Below the pieces are notes generated by a model. That model ran no database searches and was not told the DNA's origin. It worked only from the letters and a program-made list of their open reading frames with translations. Below are positions 1 through 13,300 of a stretch of DNA of 64,000 bases, one piece after another (the first letter of the stretch is position 1; every line of letters starts with the position of its first letter). This DNA comes from Galaxea fascicularis (lineage: Eukaryota; Cnidaria; Anthozoa; Scleractinia; Euphylliidae), in NCBI GenBank assembly GCA_948470475.1, contig OX419344.1:22509725-22573724 (forward strand), given 5' to 3'. The position numbers and the translations under genes were made by a program.

Positions 1-104
1 AACAAAATATGAACCAGGGTTGCGACATGACAAATGGATTCCTTTTGCTGTATGCAACTTAATCCTTTTAAATATACCGGAAGTTCATGTCGGAAGGGCA
101 TATT

Positions 105-479
105 AAATAGGGAGTTTTAACAACTAGGACGGCAACGGCAACGAGAACGCCACAAAACAATAGGTTTAACGACCAAAAACAATCGCTCTGCACGTGCGTT
201 TTACAGTTTTGTACATTTCTTTGCCGTCCTCTGCACAACAACAACGTGAAATGACCAAATTTTATGTTTTCTCGAGAACGTGAGCGCATGACGGCAAAGT
301 TATCTTTCTTTTTCCTTGCTTTAACGTCGTTCATAGTAATTTAGTTCCTGGACAGTTCGTCAGCATTTTGCAAGTTAAACAAATTTCAATAATTTCGAAA
401 GCGTCACAGAAACGAAAAGTTATATTTTGAAATGACGTTTTCGTTGCCGTCGCCGTCGTCGTTGCTAAAACTCCCTATT
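105..479. mobile_element. Inverted-repeat element (MITE-like)
   Basis: Terminal inverted repeats of about 45 bases begin with AATAGGGAGTTTTA on the left (from about 106) and end with TAAAACTCCCTATT on the right (to about 479). Both arms carry a GGCAACGGCAACGA-type stretch next to them. The element is about 375 bp with no coding frame of note. This is the shape of a non-autonomous DNA transposon. Confidence 0.65.
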
Positions 480-499
480 GTAAAACGAAAACTGAAGTG

Positions 500-587
500 A
501 ATTGGACTGGACTGGACTGGATTTGTAAAACATGGATTTACAAATGTTTTACAAATCCATTCCAGTCCAGCCCAGTTCAGTCCAGTC
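500..587. repeat. Hairpin-forming inverted repeat
   Basis: Left arm 503-533 (GGACTGG repeats then GGATTTGTAAAACAT) pairs with right arm 544-585 (ATGTTTTACAAATCC then CCAGTCCAG). The loop is about 10 bases. It sits about 20 bases after the inverted-repeat element and could be a separate insertion. Confidence 0.6.
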
Positions 588-591
588 GATT

Positions 592-3500
592 GACGCAAAT
601 CGAATGGAGCAGGCTTTGTCAATAGAATATAATCAGGTACCCGACTTCAACCACTCGATGAAATTGGTTTTTAGGGACGGTGAGGATGGGCGGTTTGCGA
701 TTGGAGAGCTGGGGCCCGTTTCTCGAAAGTCCCGTAAACTTTTCGAGCCCGAAAAGACATTTCAAAAACTGCGATCCGCTTATTCTAAAATACTGGCCTT
801 TTACTATGATTTTAAGTAACGAAAGGGCAGATTTGCTGTAAAATTTCATGCCTGAAAACATCTTCGTTCTCGAGATAGGTAGGAAATAATAGCACCCGAA
901 ATAGACCCGAAAAGTTTCGGGAGTTTCGAGAAACGCACGCCTGGATCGAGCATTCCTTTCAATGGGGCACTGTTAAGTTCTGCCTGTTCTGGCGTATTGG
1001 ACTTTGAAACCGTGTGCAGAATTTGTCTTGATCTGGTGGATGTAAATTTTCTCCCAGCCTATTAATGTTAAAATTGTAAACATGGTATTTACTTCCCCCG
1101 ACTGAAAGGGCTCATTTTATCCATGGAAGGAAGAAAAACGTAAGGAAAAAGGTTGTGGTGTCTTTATCCCCATCACTTCTCTCCCTCAGCAGTCATTTCC
1201 GTAGCCTACCTGTAGCCGTACCCACCCACCCCCCCCCCCCCCGAGGAAAAACGGCTGCACGTAGCTATCATTTCCGGTCCGAAGTGCGAATGAAACGACA
1301 GAAACATTCTTTTATAGCAAAGAACGCGTGCTCCTTCGCTACTTTGTTTGTCGATCTTTCTTGGTGCAAACTTAATCAGGATCAGTGCATAGGTAAGTTG
1401 AAATTAATCTCAGGATTAGGAAAACATGGAGAGCAAGTTGAATGCGGGCCTTTCTCACATCTTCTTGGTGTCTCAACAATCTTTTTGCAAGCCCTAAGAT
1501 GTCACGGTGTTGCAGTGAACTTTTTGGGGTCACCATGTGACAAAATGTCGAAAAAAAATCTCAAATTAGACATACTTTCGTTGACGAAGTCGTCTTGGCT
1601 CTCGAATTCCGGATCGAATTTTTAAAAACGTGAAAATTTACCTTTCGCTAACACCAAAACAATGTGTCACTAGTCTCATTATCGAAAAACGTAAATTCTA
1701 GAAGATAAAGCCCTTTGAAGAGATCGTTGTCTTCGTTTACGATCTTAATAATCTTTTGAAGGCTGGTAGGCGTGGTAGGTAAATTTGGGAAGACGATTAT
1801 AAGGACACGTGCCTCATGGTGTTTTGATGAAGACCGATGTCGTTTTCCGTAAACTCCATATCACGGCTACACGTATAGGCTAACGTCATCTTACGTTAAT
1901 CTTGTCTTGGAATCCATCACTTGTCATGACAAATGATTTATAACTAATCCGAAGAAATATTAGTTTGAATTCACCGTTCTAACTTTTTGTGCTTGAAAGT
2001 CTAACCAAGGCTTTTAAACTAGTCACAATCTTTGTGACTTTACTCAGTGAGGTGATCGCACACTTCTATCCGATCCTTCAAGACGTTGTTGATCCAGGAC
2101 TGTTATGCTGGTGGACGGTAAACAATAGATCTCTCATTAGCTCGTTTTGTTCGTCCACCAGCATTTGTCCATTTCACCATTGTTATCTGTGTCTCTAGAG
2201 ATTGGCTGCAAACCACCTATAGCCCATCTTGGGCCATCCCTTCAGTCCAAACGGTGAAATGTAAGCCTTTACATCCAGAATGAGATCGCCCAATTTTCTC
2301 ATTTTGTCTCCGTCTCATTGATGGATCATTGCATATTTTTTCATTAGCCGTTTGATCTGAAATATGGCGTTTGTTCCCAATCACGTTTTCGCAGCTTTTG
2401 TGAGTCACGTTCGGTGAAATAACTTATCATTGTAAAGGATATTTTAGCCTTAGTTTAAAAAAGATGGAGCGTTGGAGGACTAAAAGAATTACCTTGATGA
2501 CACGACTCCCATCTGCTGTGGTCACGAATATACGCGCGGAATGCTGAAACGTGCGTAAACGTGCGAGAAAGAAGCCTTTTACGGGGAAACCCGCGTCAGT
2601 ATCTCATTAATAAGCAGATTAAGGTTGTTTCTTCATTGTTTATAGAGTAATTTCCGGTCCTACCATTTCAGTCATTGCAAGGGAGTCTAGCGCACTCCTT
2701 ACAGGTCACTTTTCCACGATTACCTAACGAGCAACGGAAACAGTAAAGCGGACTTAAAATAAAACACCATCTGAGTTTAGACATTAGAGCTTTTTCTCCT
2801 CGAAATTATTTCGAAAATACTGAGCTAAAATACTTGATAAATATCATTTTCTCTTACTATATGTACGATGCTCTCTTCTCGAGTTGTGCACGTAGCTACC
2901 TTATTTTGAAATTGTACTTTAAAAATGATTTTGCTTGCATCATGAACAATAGCAGTTAAATATCCTAGTCACAAACTTGTTCAGCTGGCCTTTATTTCAA
3001 AAATATATTGTTGCCTTTTTATGGGACAGTTTTTCTGCTTTTGATCCGAAACTAAAAAAATTGCGGTTTGTAGGAAAAGAAGCCCAACAATTTCATCACA
3101 ATCTGCCGATATGTCTATATTAAGTGAAGACCTTTTTTTATCAATAGCACGTATTCTTTTTAGTTTATTTTGAGATCGTTGATTAAAAGCCATTGTGTGA
3201 GATAATATCGCTATAATATTATGCGCCTTTAATTGAAAGCAGTTTTTAATGAAGGTGGCATCTTTTTACGACAAAGTAAAAACCTCTACTCTCGTATCAA
3301 AGATTTTAAACTCGAACTGGGGCTGTAGTAACTGATGTGATTGTATTTGTTGCAAATACCGCTCTCAAAATTACTGTAATAGTGAAAAGTGTAAGTAATA
3401 TCTTTTTCGGTGAATTTTATTCTAAACAGTTCTATTTATATCAAAGCATTTTTTACTGGCAATCAAAACTCCAAACAATCAGCTGTATCCACAGCGTTTC

Positions 3501-6120
3501 CGGAAATAGCATCTGTTGGCTTAAGCCACACTATCGCCATTGAAAAACTGCTAAAATTTGTTTAGCTCCTACGAACATTTCGCTGAAGCCAACGAAAACA
3601 AAAATGAACTGTCGAAGGAGTTCTCACAAGATCATTCAACACCACATCATTCCATTATGAGTTGCTTCTCGTCAGCTAAACCAGGCCTTAATTAACTTGA
3701 AAAACTACTCTCCCTGCGGTAAAAGCAGTTAAGCTGTTGACGCAATGATATCGCTGAAGTACCAAAATTTGTAAACAATTTCATTACCTTGTAAGAAAAC
3801 TCCGTTACTACTATTTGGATCTGCTCTGAACGTGAGGCCTCGAAAGTCTATTGAGTGTTCAAAACGAATTTCATTGACCGTTTACCAAAATACGTTGGGT
3901 ATTATCCTCCAACTGACATGTTTTAAGAGAAATTAGTCGCTTCATTTAGGTTATAAGTTTTTGATTAGGTACAAAACACAAAATGGTGAAAAAAGGTTTC
4001 GTTAACTGAATGATGAAAGCAAAATTAAGTAGTATTTTATTGGTGGTTCTAGGGAAGACAGGAAAATGGTACCTATTAAAGATGTCTTTCTCTAATGCAT
4101 TAGTCTCATTTTAATTCCTATCCACGTGATGATACTTCGTGTATGAACTATGAAGTATTAGAAAACCTTTTAGATGTCCCGTAAATGGTAGTTATAACGC
4201 CATCCAGTTTTTAAAGTGTATTATTTCTATTTTAAGTTTTTGTTTTAGCCATTAACTGAGAAAAAGATACTTCTTGATGTAGAGCCTGATATGCATACTT
4301 CCGTATAATTAATACATTACCGTGGGAATTCGCGTTCTCAGGACATATGCATATCCCTTACCACTTGATAACGGAAGCAATGCCCTGGCCTTCCTCCGGT
4401 CCAAAAAAAAGCTTATAAATATCGCTGATACTTTATTTAGAAAATCTAAAGTGTTGGAGGCAAGGCTTGATTGCTCAGAAAGTTTCTTAATTGGGACCAG
4501 AGGACCATAGTTTGAGCGGCAAATAATTGCAATTGGTAAGTATGTACAGTAGTTTCTTCAATTTTGCCCTTCCAGGAGGACGTCGGCTTGTTTTTTGTTA
4601 ACGCATTGAGGAAAATATTTACGGTTTTCAGTCTTTTTGTAAGACCTTAACACCTAGATGTCTTTTTCTGTTTGTTTTCGGTTTTGTTCAGCTGCCCGGC
4701 GAAAATTGAAAAGAAAAAAAAAAGAAAGAAACATTTCGTCTTAATTCTTCTTCCCCTGAAATAGTAATTGTTCAAGGAAAATTTGCAGACGCAAGGAACT
4801 AAGAAACAAATAATTGTCGAAACCAAGCGTGAGTTTGAGTTCTCGTTTTAAGTGAAAAATATTGATGATTTCGGTATCGTCCACATAAAAGTTTTGGAAA
4901 AGAACACCTTAACAGTTACTCTTGTAAAATATTGATATTTGTGAAGTGTTACAAACTTTAATTGTCAACACGAGGTTTAGTTGTATTTTCAAAGAAAAAT
5001 AAAACCAAACATGTTTACTTCCTTAGATTGGTTCTTGCACAACCACGTTTCCCTTAGGCTAAACAATTTTCCTACAAATATTCGCGCGCTCTGATCTTTG
5101 TTGTTGAATATTCCTGACGAATTTCTTAACGAATTGTTTTTGTTCGGCGGGAAATTCAGCCAATACAGTGGAAAGACCTAGGTATCAAATTACGAACACA
5201 AAATGACGGCATTTGGAAAACAAATGACGGCATTTGGAATTTAAAGTAATCTCTATTTTTCATCCATAGAAATAATTAACGCCCTTCTGAAAGGATGATG
5301 TCAGACAAAACAAGGTCAGTGAAAAACATAGGTAATACATGTGATAAGTTAAATATGCTTAGGCGAATTCAAGCCATATCATATGTCAAAGCCCGCAACC
5401 ATCTCTATTTATTTGAATGACAGTTCCTTTCATTTTCTTTCCTCGTGATAACCGAGAAAGCCGCTAAGCCGCCACTGTTAGCTACATTTTTTCTCATCGC
5501 TTCTTTACTTTTCAATTGTTGAAAGCGTAATATTTCATAAATTTAGGATCGCACGGAAGGCCTTGGTTCAAATCAGATAAAACAGATAAAAACAAATAAA
5601 ACAAAAGTCAATTTAATTTGCGGTTTGCAGCTTGAAAAAAAAGGTTTTTTCTTTTCCGTCAAGGCGCCTATTTTTCTAACTAAAAAGAAATCTCATTAAA
5701 AAAGAAGAACTATCTGTTAGGGCTATGTCATTAATCAAAGAAAATAATATGGTGTCGATTGAGTAGAATACTGGCATGGTCCAGTTTTTGGTATAAAATT
5801 GTGTTGTGTTACTAGAAAGAAAAGGGATTATTATTCGTTCAAAATATTTTCCCGTTTCTGATTGGTTAAAACCACACGCGTAATTCACCATAACCAGCTG
5901 CTGTTCACCAAATTTGGAGAGAAACTTCGTCATATTGAACCGATGACGTCACAATGACGTCAAAAGTACAGCCCGTTGGAAATTATTGAACCGTTGACCG
6001 AAAAAAGCTGGGGACGAGATTGTGTGATTTTATTTTAGGTCTCCAAATTGTTGGAGGGTGCGAAATTATTAAAAATAAAGCTCATTTTCTCCTTTAAGAG
6101 TTTGAAAATATTTTGAATGA
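592..6120. other. Intergenic, no gene recognised
   Basis: I find no exon or family match here. It holds a C-run near 1228-1242, a short tandem duplication of a 16-base unit near 5201-5237, and a long GTG-started frame at 1155-1625 with no recognisable composition. The unseen first exon of gene 1, and its promoter, may lie in this stretch or in 6121-6440. Confidence 0.5.
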
Positions 6121-6122
6121 AT

Positions 6123-6154
<32 letters not shown>

Positions 6155-6283
6155 AATATGAAGAATTCTGCAGATCTCGGAGGATGTTATCCACCTCGGC
6201 CTTCGGCCTTGGTGGATAACACCCTCCTCGACCTGTAGAATTCTTCATATCCTACTCAGCCTCATTTAATAATTGCTTATTAT
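6121..6283. mobile_element. Palindromic MITE-like element
   Basis: A long hairpin: GAAGAATTCTGCAGATCTCGG and GTTATCCACC on the left are mirrored by GGTGGATAAC and GTAGAATTCTTCATAT on the right, around a GGCCTTCGGCC centre. AATAATTGCTTATTAT-type ends close the element. It lies about 160 bp before gene 1 coding exon 1. A decayed relative is at about 11487-11640. Confidence 0.65.
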
Positions 6284-6441
6284 CAACAGTCTTCCGTAAA
6301 TGATTTTGTCTGAAATACTGAGACTATAATAAGAAATCGACCTTTTAGAAAGACTTGAGCCTTTTTGCGTGGAGAAAAGAGCTTTTGCCAGAAGCTAGTT
6401 GAGTAAGAGTTTAAGCATTTTTTTTGCGTTTTCCTTTTCAG

Positions 6442-7302
6442 GGTGGCGTTGACCTCTTTGTGGCTCGTTGCGTCCATCCTTTTTACTCTCCTTTCATGTA
6501 AATATACACTTTGGAATAAAGTACACTTCCGTTTTCCTCTTTCCTTTTTTCTGTCACCAAGTGGTGTTCTTCAATCTACCATATTGACCACTGGTGTTTT
6601 CTTACTAGTAATGGAGTTTGCATTACTAGACTGTGTTTGGTTAGCAAAACACTCACCTTTCTTGCAACAAAAGAAAAGTAGAACTAATCGTGACTTGCTA
6701 GCACGGATTTTCCCGCGCTTAGCGCCGTCTACATACATTGGTTTGCAATTCTGATTTGCTGTTAATTACATCTGTTTTGATTGATCAGATTAATTACTTT
6801 GGTTTTAGTTTTACGACACTCAATTCAAAATCATTATTTTCATTTTGTTGCACACAGTCGTATACGAATACAGTATTTAGCTGACCAAGCAAGGCTAGGT
6901 CTATGTTATGTGCATGAAAAAGAGTTAACTAGGAGGGAAAACTTCCCAGTTTTCTTATTCCTTTCAAAAATCGCGGGTAATGATAACATATAATAGAAGT
7001 ACTTTGCGCCATATAGCAAATTTACCGATCAGATCGCTGAAAGCTGAAAGATCATTGTTATTTGTTACGTAGTTGTGTAAAAGCATGCTAGCACCACAGG
7101 GCTGCTTAAGACAAGTTTTCAGATTAATTTTAACAGAACTGTAATGGTTGCCAACTTTGAAATCGAAAGGGTCGAATACTGTACGAGCAGGAACTTGAAA
7201 ACTATACTATAAATTGTCTGTGCTTTAGTCAGTACATTTCCGTATTTTATTTATCCCTTTTTGATATACCCAGGTCAGGCAGTTAATGCACTTCCGAAAC
7301 AG
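6442..7302 (+). other. Gene 1 signal peptide and propeptide start (exons 1-2)
   Basis: After the acceptor at 6440-6441 the frame reads VALTSLWLVASILFTLLS, a hydrophobic secretion leader, and continues through the 29-nt exon 7274-7302 as CQAVNALPKQ. No in-frame ATG is present in the exon. If the preceding exon ends in AT, the first exon base G completes the ATG. Gene 2 has the same two-exon leader (58 and 26 nt), which supports the reading. The upstream non-coding exon could not be located. Confidence 0.7.
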
Positions 7303-10300
7303 GTAAGTTGATCCGAATTAATTTTTTTGGGGGGTGCTATTAAATGGTATCATTTTTCTGTTTTTTAGCGCGCACTCTGATTGGATGAAATCCGTGTTTC
7401 ATTAACGACTTTCACTAAGGACCTTAAGTTTGGAACAAAATTATAGTGGTTAAATAAAGCTATCTGCCATCTATATTAATTTTATAATCCACTGAATATT
7501 TTCGCTCGCACGTGATTGGTCGAAATGCATCTCGTGACTGAATATGCTCCAACTAAAACCGGATATTCCCCAAATGTGTATTGCGAAAAAAATATTTGAA
7601 AGATAATAACGACAATAGCTGCCATTCGGCTTTAAACATGTGCTCGGATATTTTTAACGGACATCATCAGTTCCTCGGGGCTCACAGTTTTCCTCGAGCA
7701 AACTGTTTGCTTCTAGGAACAGATAATGTCCTCAGACAAATATCCAAGCACAATTTCGCGCCAAATGGAGAATATTGTGTATATCTATCCAACCATTCAT
7801 CTACTTGTTATTTGTTCATTACCAGAATCTTCATCACCACATGACCAAGGGAGAAATTGAACACTATTTTGGTGTGGACGAACACGATAAAGGTAAGGAA
7901 AACTCCCATTCAAATGGGCTGCTGGTCACGCAGTTTGAAAAGAACGCCAAATAGTATCTGTACATCGTTTCCAGCGCGTGGCCAAATTGAACAGTTACTC
8001 CTAATAAGAGGTACGAATTCTGATTTCCGGCGTTACAAACTCGTTTTTCTTTTTTTTTCCAATTGATTCGTTGATGACATTATGATTTTACGTGACATAA
8101 CACATGCATTGTACTTATTGTTCTGCACTGTACCTCAGTTTGTTAAGTATGAAATGGTGCAAATTCAGGTGAATATTTGTTCTCCGGATGGTACATGTTA
8201 CAGTGAACAATTGGGAGGCTGGAAATTTGAAGAGTTTTTGGACTTGGTGGTAGGGGTGCTGGATAGAATTAAAAGAAGCTTCTTTCCCAAAGTTCAAATA
8301 CCCGAAAAGGGGAATTTCTCGAAACTGATTGCTGTTTTTCTTAATCCCAAAGTTCCTGAATATGATATCACCCACCCTTACCAGTCCAATGAGCAGGGTG
8401 AGTTCGTGTCATATTCCATACACAGCCAGACCAGGAGGAAACGAAACACCAGACCACAAAAGTCCTCATTCTATAAACTGAACGCATTCGGTACCGAACT
8501 TCACTTGAAATTGAAACGAAACGACCACCTAATGGCTCCAGGCATGAAGGTACTAAGACAACATAGTGACGGAAAAACAACCCAGCATCCAGCACCTGAA
8601 AACACCTATTATCTAGGACACGTCGCGTCTGATCCGCAGTCGATGGTCGCGGTCAGTAACTTCGGTGGTCTGGTAAGAGGCTTTAGCTATTTTTTTCATA
8701 TTTTTTTAAATTTCATTTGGAACGTTCATCACTTGTTGGTATTCACAACTAGATCGGGTTACTTCCTATGCGCACCCTTATTACAAGAGTGCAGGCGTCC
8801 TATCGAACGGCTATAAATATAGCAAGGAACAAACTGTTGTGTCTCACATTTATATGGTATGAGTAAACGTACAATATCGGATCTTTTCAGGGCTGGCCTG
8901 AATTCGAAGTTCGAATGTTATCTATAAGAGTCTTATTTGGGTTATGTTTTTACCGAAGCCCTACCGAAGCGCCATCTGTATCCCATTCTTAGAATGTACA
9001 GATCCTTCTTCCTAAAAAGAGCTTTTCAGTAAAAACTTTGTCATTGCGTCAGACGATCTGGATATGTATTTTATTACAGAGAAATGACTCCTTTTCCAGA
9101 CTGCAGAAGATCATTCTGGTATTGTTGTTGTATCCTTACATATTAAACTGTTGCTCTGAACACTAACAAAACTCTGTTTGGTATCAGACTGGCATGGTGA
9201 AGACTTCACGAGATACACTTTTTGTCCATCCTCTTCCCACCCATTTGGCAAAGCACGTGACCAACAAAAACGATGGCACTCCACATCTCGTGTTCCGTAG
9301 GTCTATCACCGAACATCGAGGTAGCTGGGACACATCAGAAGGTAAGACACGTTGCCAGTCTTCTCAAGTACCCTTTATTATTCAGTTTTACACTATCCAG
9401 TGTAAGGAGCGGTGTGAAGTACTCCTTCTACTGGAGAGTCTTGTTATTTTTTCTCTACACAACTAATGGTTGATTACTCTATGATTTTTAATTTCATATA
9501 TGAAGATGCAGATGAAGGCGAGGAGAGAGCCGTGTTGACATCAGTGAAAAACCAAACTGTTTCGAATGCCATGAGTGATGATTTCGCGAAGCCAGAGTCC
9601 AAAGTTCTTGAAGTAGCGTTGTTGTACCCACCTAGTCTGGAGGCGAAGTACAATGCAAGCTTATACAGATATATTGGAGGTGTCGAGAGGTTCCTGTTGC
9701 TTCTTGCAAACATGGTAAGTGCTGTATGTGAACGATCTGTAGTTTCCTTTTCAGAATGATCGAAAACGGTGATGAAAAATAAAATGTTCCTCCCATTGCC
9801 AAAAACCAAACAAAACAATTAGATCTCCAGCTTCGTCATGTTCTTAAAATTTGATCTGCGCACAACATTTGGTAAAACGACCTTAATACCTCCTGTTTTG
9901 CTTTATTACAGGTTTTCCGCATGTTTCAAGACCCAACAATAGGAAGAATAAAAATCGTCTTTGCAGTGAGCGAAATTAAAATGATACAGCCTAGTGAGGT
10001 AAGACGACTAATTACATCTACACCCTACCATAAAAATACAGCCAATCAGAGTGGGAGATAGCCGTTATATATTCGACGGTATTCAGATTCTGCATTGGGC
10101 TTATGACCAGTTAACTGGTTATTAAAAGATGTATTCTGGTGGATCAGAGAATATCAGTACCACTTGTCACTTTCATTTTCTTTGGATGCACAATCGCGGG
10201 TGCAAGTGTTTGTGAAGAAAATACAGGTGACTCAAGGGATTCGTCCATAGTATTGCATAACTAGAATAGGTCCAGTCTGACTCATGTTTTATTAAGAGTT

Positions 10301-13300
10301 CCTAAGTCGGAAATACGCAACCTATCGATTGTAAGATAGCAACGACTGATCATATTTGGCGATAATTTTCAGTAGTGGGTTTGAATATGAAGCCTTTACT
10401 ACCTCGTTACATTCGGAATTTGTCAGGACTGAATTTATAAAAGTTTTAAAGTGTTGCTCTTAACTGTAAGTGCATGGTAATACTGATGGTTTACGGAAAA
10501 CCATTAGAGGACAGGCGTCCGATCCAAGGGTCGGCTCTTCTCTTAGTGACCTCATGCTGGTCATCCTGAAAGGTGTTTTGTGATAAAGCAACAACGCATC
10601 TCTGTCAGAAAGACTCATTAGCTACTGGGGTCCAAGTGAAAGTTAAACTTAATACATTGTTTTCTTTGCAGTATGGTTTTAATGCGAGCACCCCAGCCAG
10701 CAAAATTCTAGGACGTATTAAAGTCGAGGTGAACAAGCAAAAAGTATCCTACGATGTTTTCGCCTTCATCTCAAAGTAAGATCTTGATCTGCCCTATAAA
10801 TCAAGGAGGGTCTTAATGGAGTTAAACGTTAGTTAAAACAGCCAAAAATTTAGTCCTTAGGCGTAAAACGTGAAAGAAAAACTTGAAATTAAACCTCCAA
10901 AAAAGTACGAAGACATTGTTTTTTTCAATTTCAAAGTACTCTTAAGACTGGCTTCGTGTCTTGTCTTGTGCATGGTTAATGCGGCTACGTACAGCTGCTA
11001 CACCGCGTTATTGCCCTCGTACGTCATCTGGAATTATCATGCATGGTGTGATTGTCTCAGTCATTTGATTAGCAACAAATACTCAGCTAATTACTGCTGG
11101 CACCATTTTTCTTACGTCATACCTAAAGGCATGTAGAATTGGCGTCATACGAACAGCAAATAAATTTCATATACGCAGAGAAGACGTCAGTTTTGCAGAC
11201 AACAGCTTTAGACACGACGGAGAAACTTGCTTTTGTTTTGTTGAAACTTTTCAAGAATCCTTTGACAGGTTTTACCAAAACAGGTCTCAGTTCAGTGAAA
11301 ACAAGTGTATGCATAATAAAGCATTTGAGTGATGTCATATGAAATGAATCATATGAACTGCGGAAATGAAATCAAATGAAGACTGATCCTCGCAGTTGTG
11401 AACGCAGTTGTACACAATTGCGTAAAGAAGCCTGAAAAAAATTCAGGAGTTCAACGGGGTTTGAACCGGTGCGAAAAAAAAAATTATTAGTTCGGTTTTC
11501 GCATGATAGCGAGAATTTTCAAGTTCTCACTTTGTGATATCCGCCTCTGCTTTCGGCTTCGGAAGATTCCACCAACCTCGACCATTATAATTCTTGCTAT
11601 AATGCTCAACCTCATCCAATAACTGGTAATATGTGAAAGTAAAAGTAGTTGGCTCAGGCGCCATTAAAGGCACGACCCGGGAGTCTTGCTTTGGCCTGCT
11701 TTAGACTCAAGTAACGAACGTGCTGACCTCATAAGCCCTTCGGAACTTGAGGCGAACTGCAACCCTCTGGGTCAACTCGTAATTCAACAAGCTTGACAAG
11801 AAATTCCACAATCTGGCTCCGGTTGTTCAAACGTTGGTTAGCGCTATCCTCCGGTTAAATCACTATCCAGCGGATAAGTAATGAAAAAGCTAATTGGACT
11901 ATCCACTGGATAGATATTTATCCGGTGGATAGCGCTATCCAGCCTTTGAACAACCGGGGCCTGAAGCGCAAGCTTGGAATCCCGAAAGTGTCTAATTTAG
12001 AGAACGATGGCGTCATTTTTAACTATTCTCCTCTGCTATAACTTTTTGGAAGACTTCAAAGTTGGTGGACCAACAAAACAGAGCAACCCCTCACATTGTC
12101 AGATAGTATGATTTTATACGTAAAAGTTAAACTATGCGCTTCTATTCGCAACATTTTCAATATACCGTAGCTGCCTGCACGACGTAAGACTTTCCTTCGA
12201 CACTTTTCGTACTCTTCTTTGCGAAAAACTGGATATTAAAAAAGATACAGCTATTGGAAATAAAACTATAACCACCGTTAATAATACCTTTCATTTTCTG
12301 TTTTAATTATATTTTTGTAATTGTTATTTGGTCTTTTCATCTTTTCACGTTGTGTTTTCTGCAAGTAGTCTTAGTAAATTCGTTCGTAGCGTGTGTATCG
12401 TATTGTAAGTAGTTCTTGTATCGCGCTGTCAATCGTGTAACCACCGTGTGATTTAAGTGGCGTTATGTAGTTGTTAGTAGTGTTATTGATGCTGTGATGA
12501 ATAAATTTGTTTGAAAAAATATAGCTATTCTGATCGGTTCTTGACCGATACCAAGAAGAACGTTTTAGCACGTGGTTTACGTTTCTGCTTGCGTCCTAAA
12601 GACATTGACAGATATAAAGTTAAATGCTCTTTTGAGTTGCTTTATCGTGATCTTGTTAAATTAGATACGTTTAACTTTTGAATTTTTCTCTCTCATTTTC
12701 TAGTACTCTTCCTGGTGGAGGTAAGGAAAATCTTTCGTACGTTGTTGTTTTATTCACTTATTCGCTCTAGAAAAGCAAGAACACAATGAGTTTGGTTGCC
12801 CATTTAACACTGAGTTTTCACAACACACCTGCCTGATATGCATTTAAAACATATTATCAATATTTAGATCTGCAACTGGCGCTAATAACGAAGGGGTTGA
12901 ACTTGATGCGGTGTCCCCGTTCATGTTGGTACAGGAAGCGGGGGTGAACGCCGTCCTTATAATAAAATTATCCCGAAACAGCAGCTGGTAATTGAACCTA
13001 AGGTTAAATCATCAAGGAAAAAAATCGACTGGACTTGTCTTTTTCGTGGGATTATTTGCAGCAGCCGTGAAGCCGTACTGATTACTGACGTATCACTCAC
13101 ACCTCATACATGTTTTCGCATGTATCAGTTTCAGTGCACAACGAGTTAGGTGTCAAGTACAAATGACCATTTGTTTAAGTCCCGTTCAATTAACACCCTT
13201 CCAAGGATAACATGTTGCAGAGATGTGGTCTTCATTGGCGGAATCTCTAACAGCATAAACTGACTAATTCGTTTTAGGTAGGGCGTTTGTTGGAGAAGCT

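Noticed and set aside
1155..1625. 156-codon open frame, + strand
   Set aside because: Starts with GTG, has a low-complexity Ser/Pro beginning caused by a C-run, and shows no family motif or splice context.
9474..9818. 114-codon frame on the minus strand
   Set aside because: Antisense shadow of the gene 1 catalytic exon 9506-9714.
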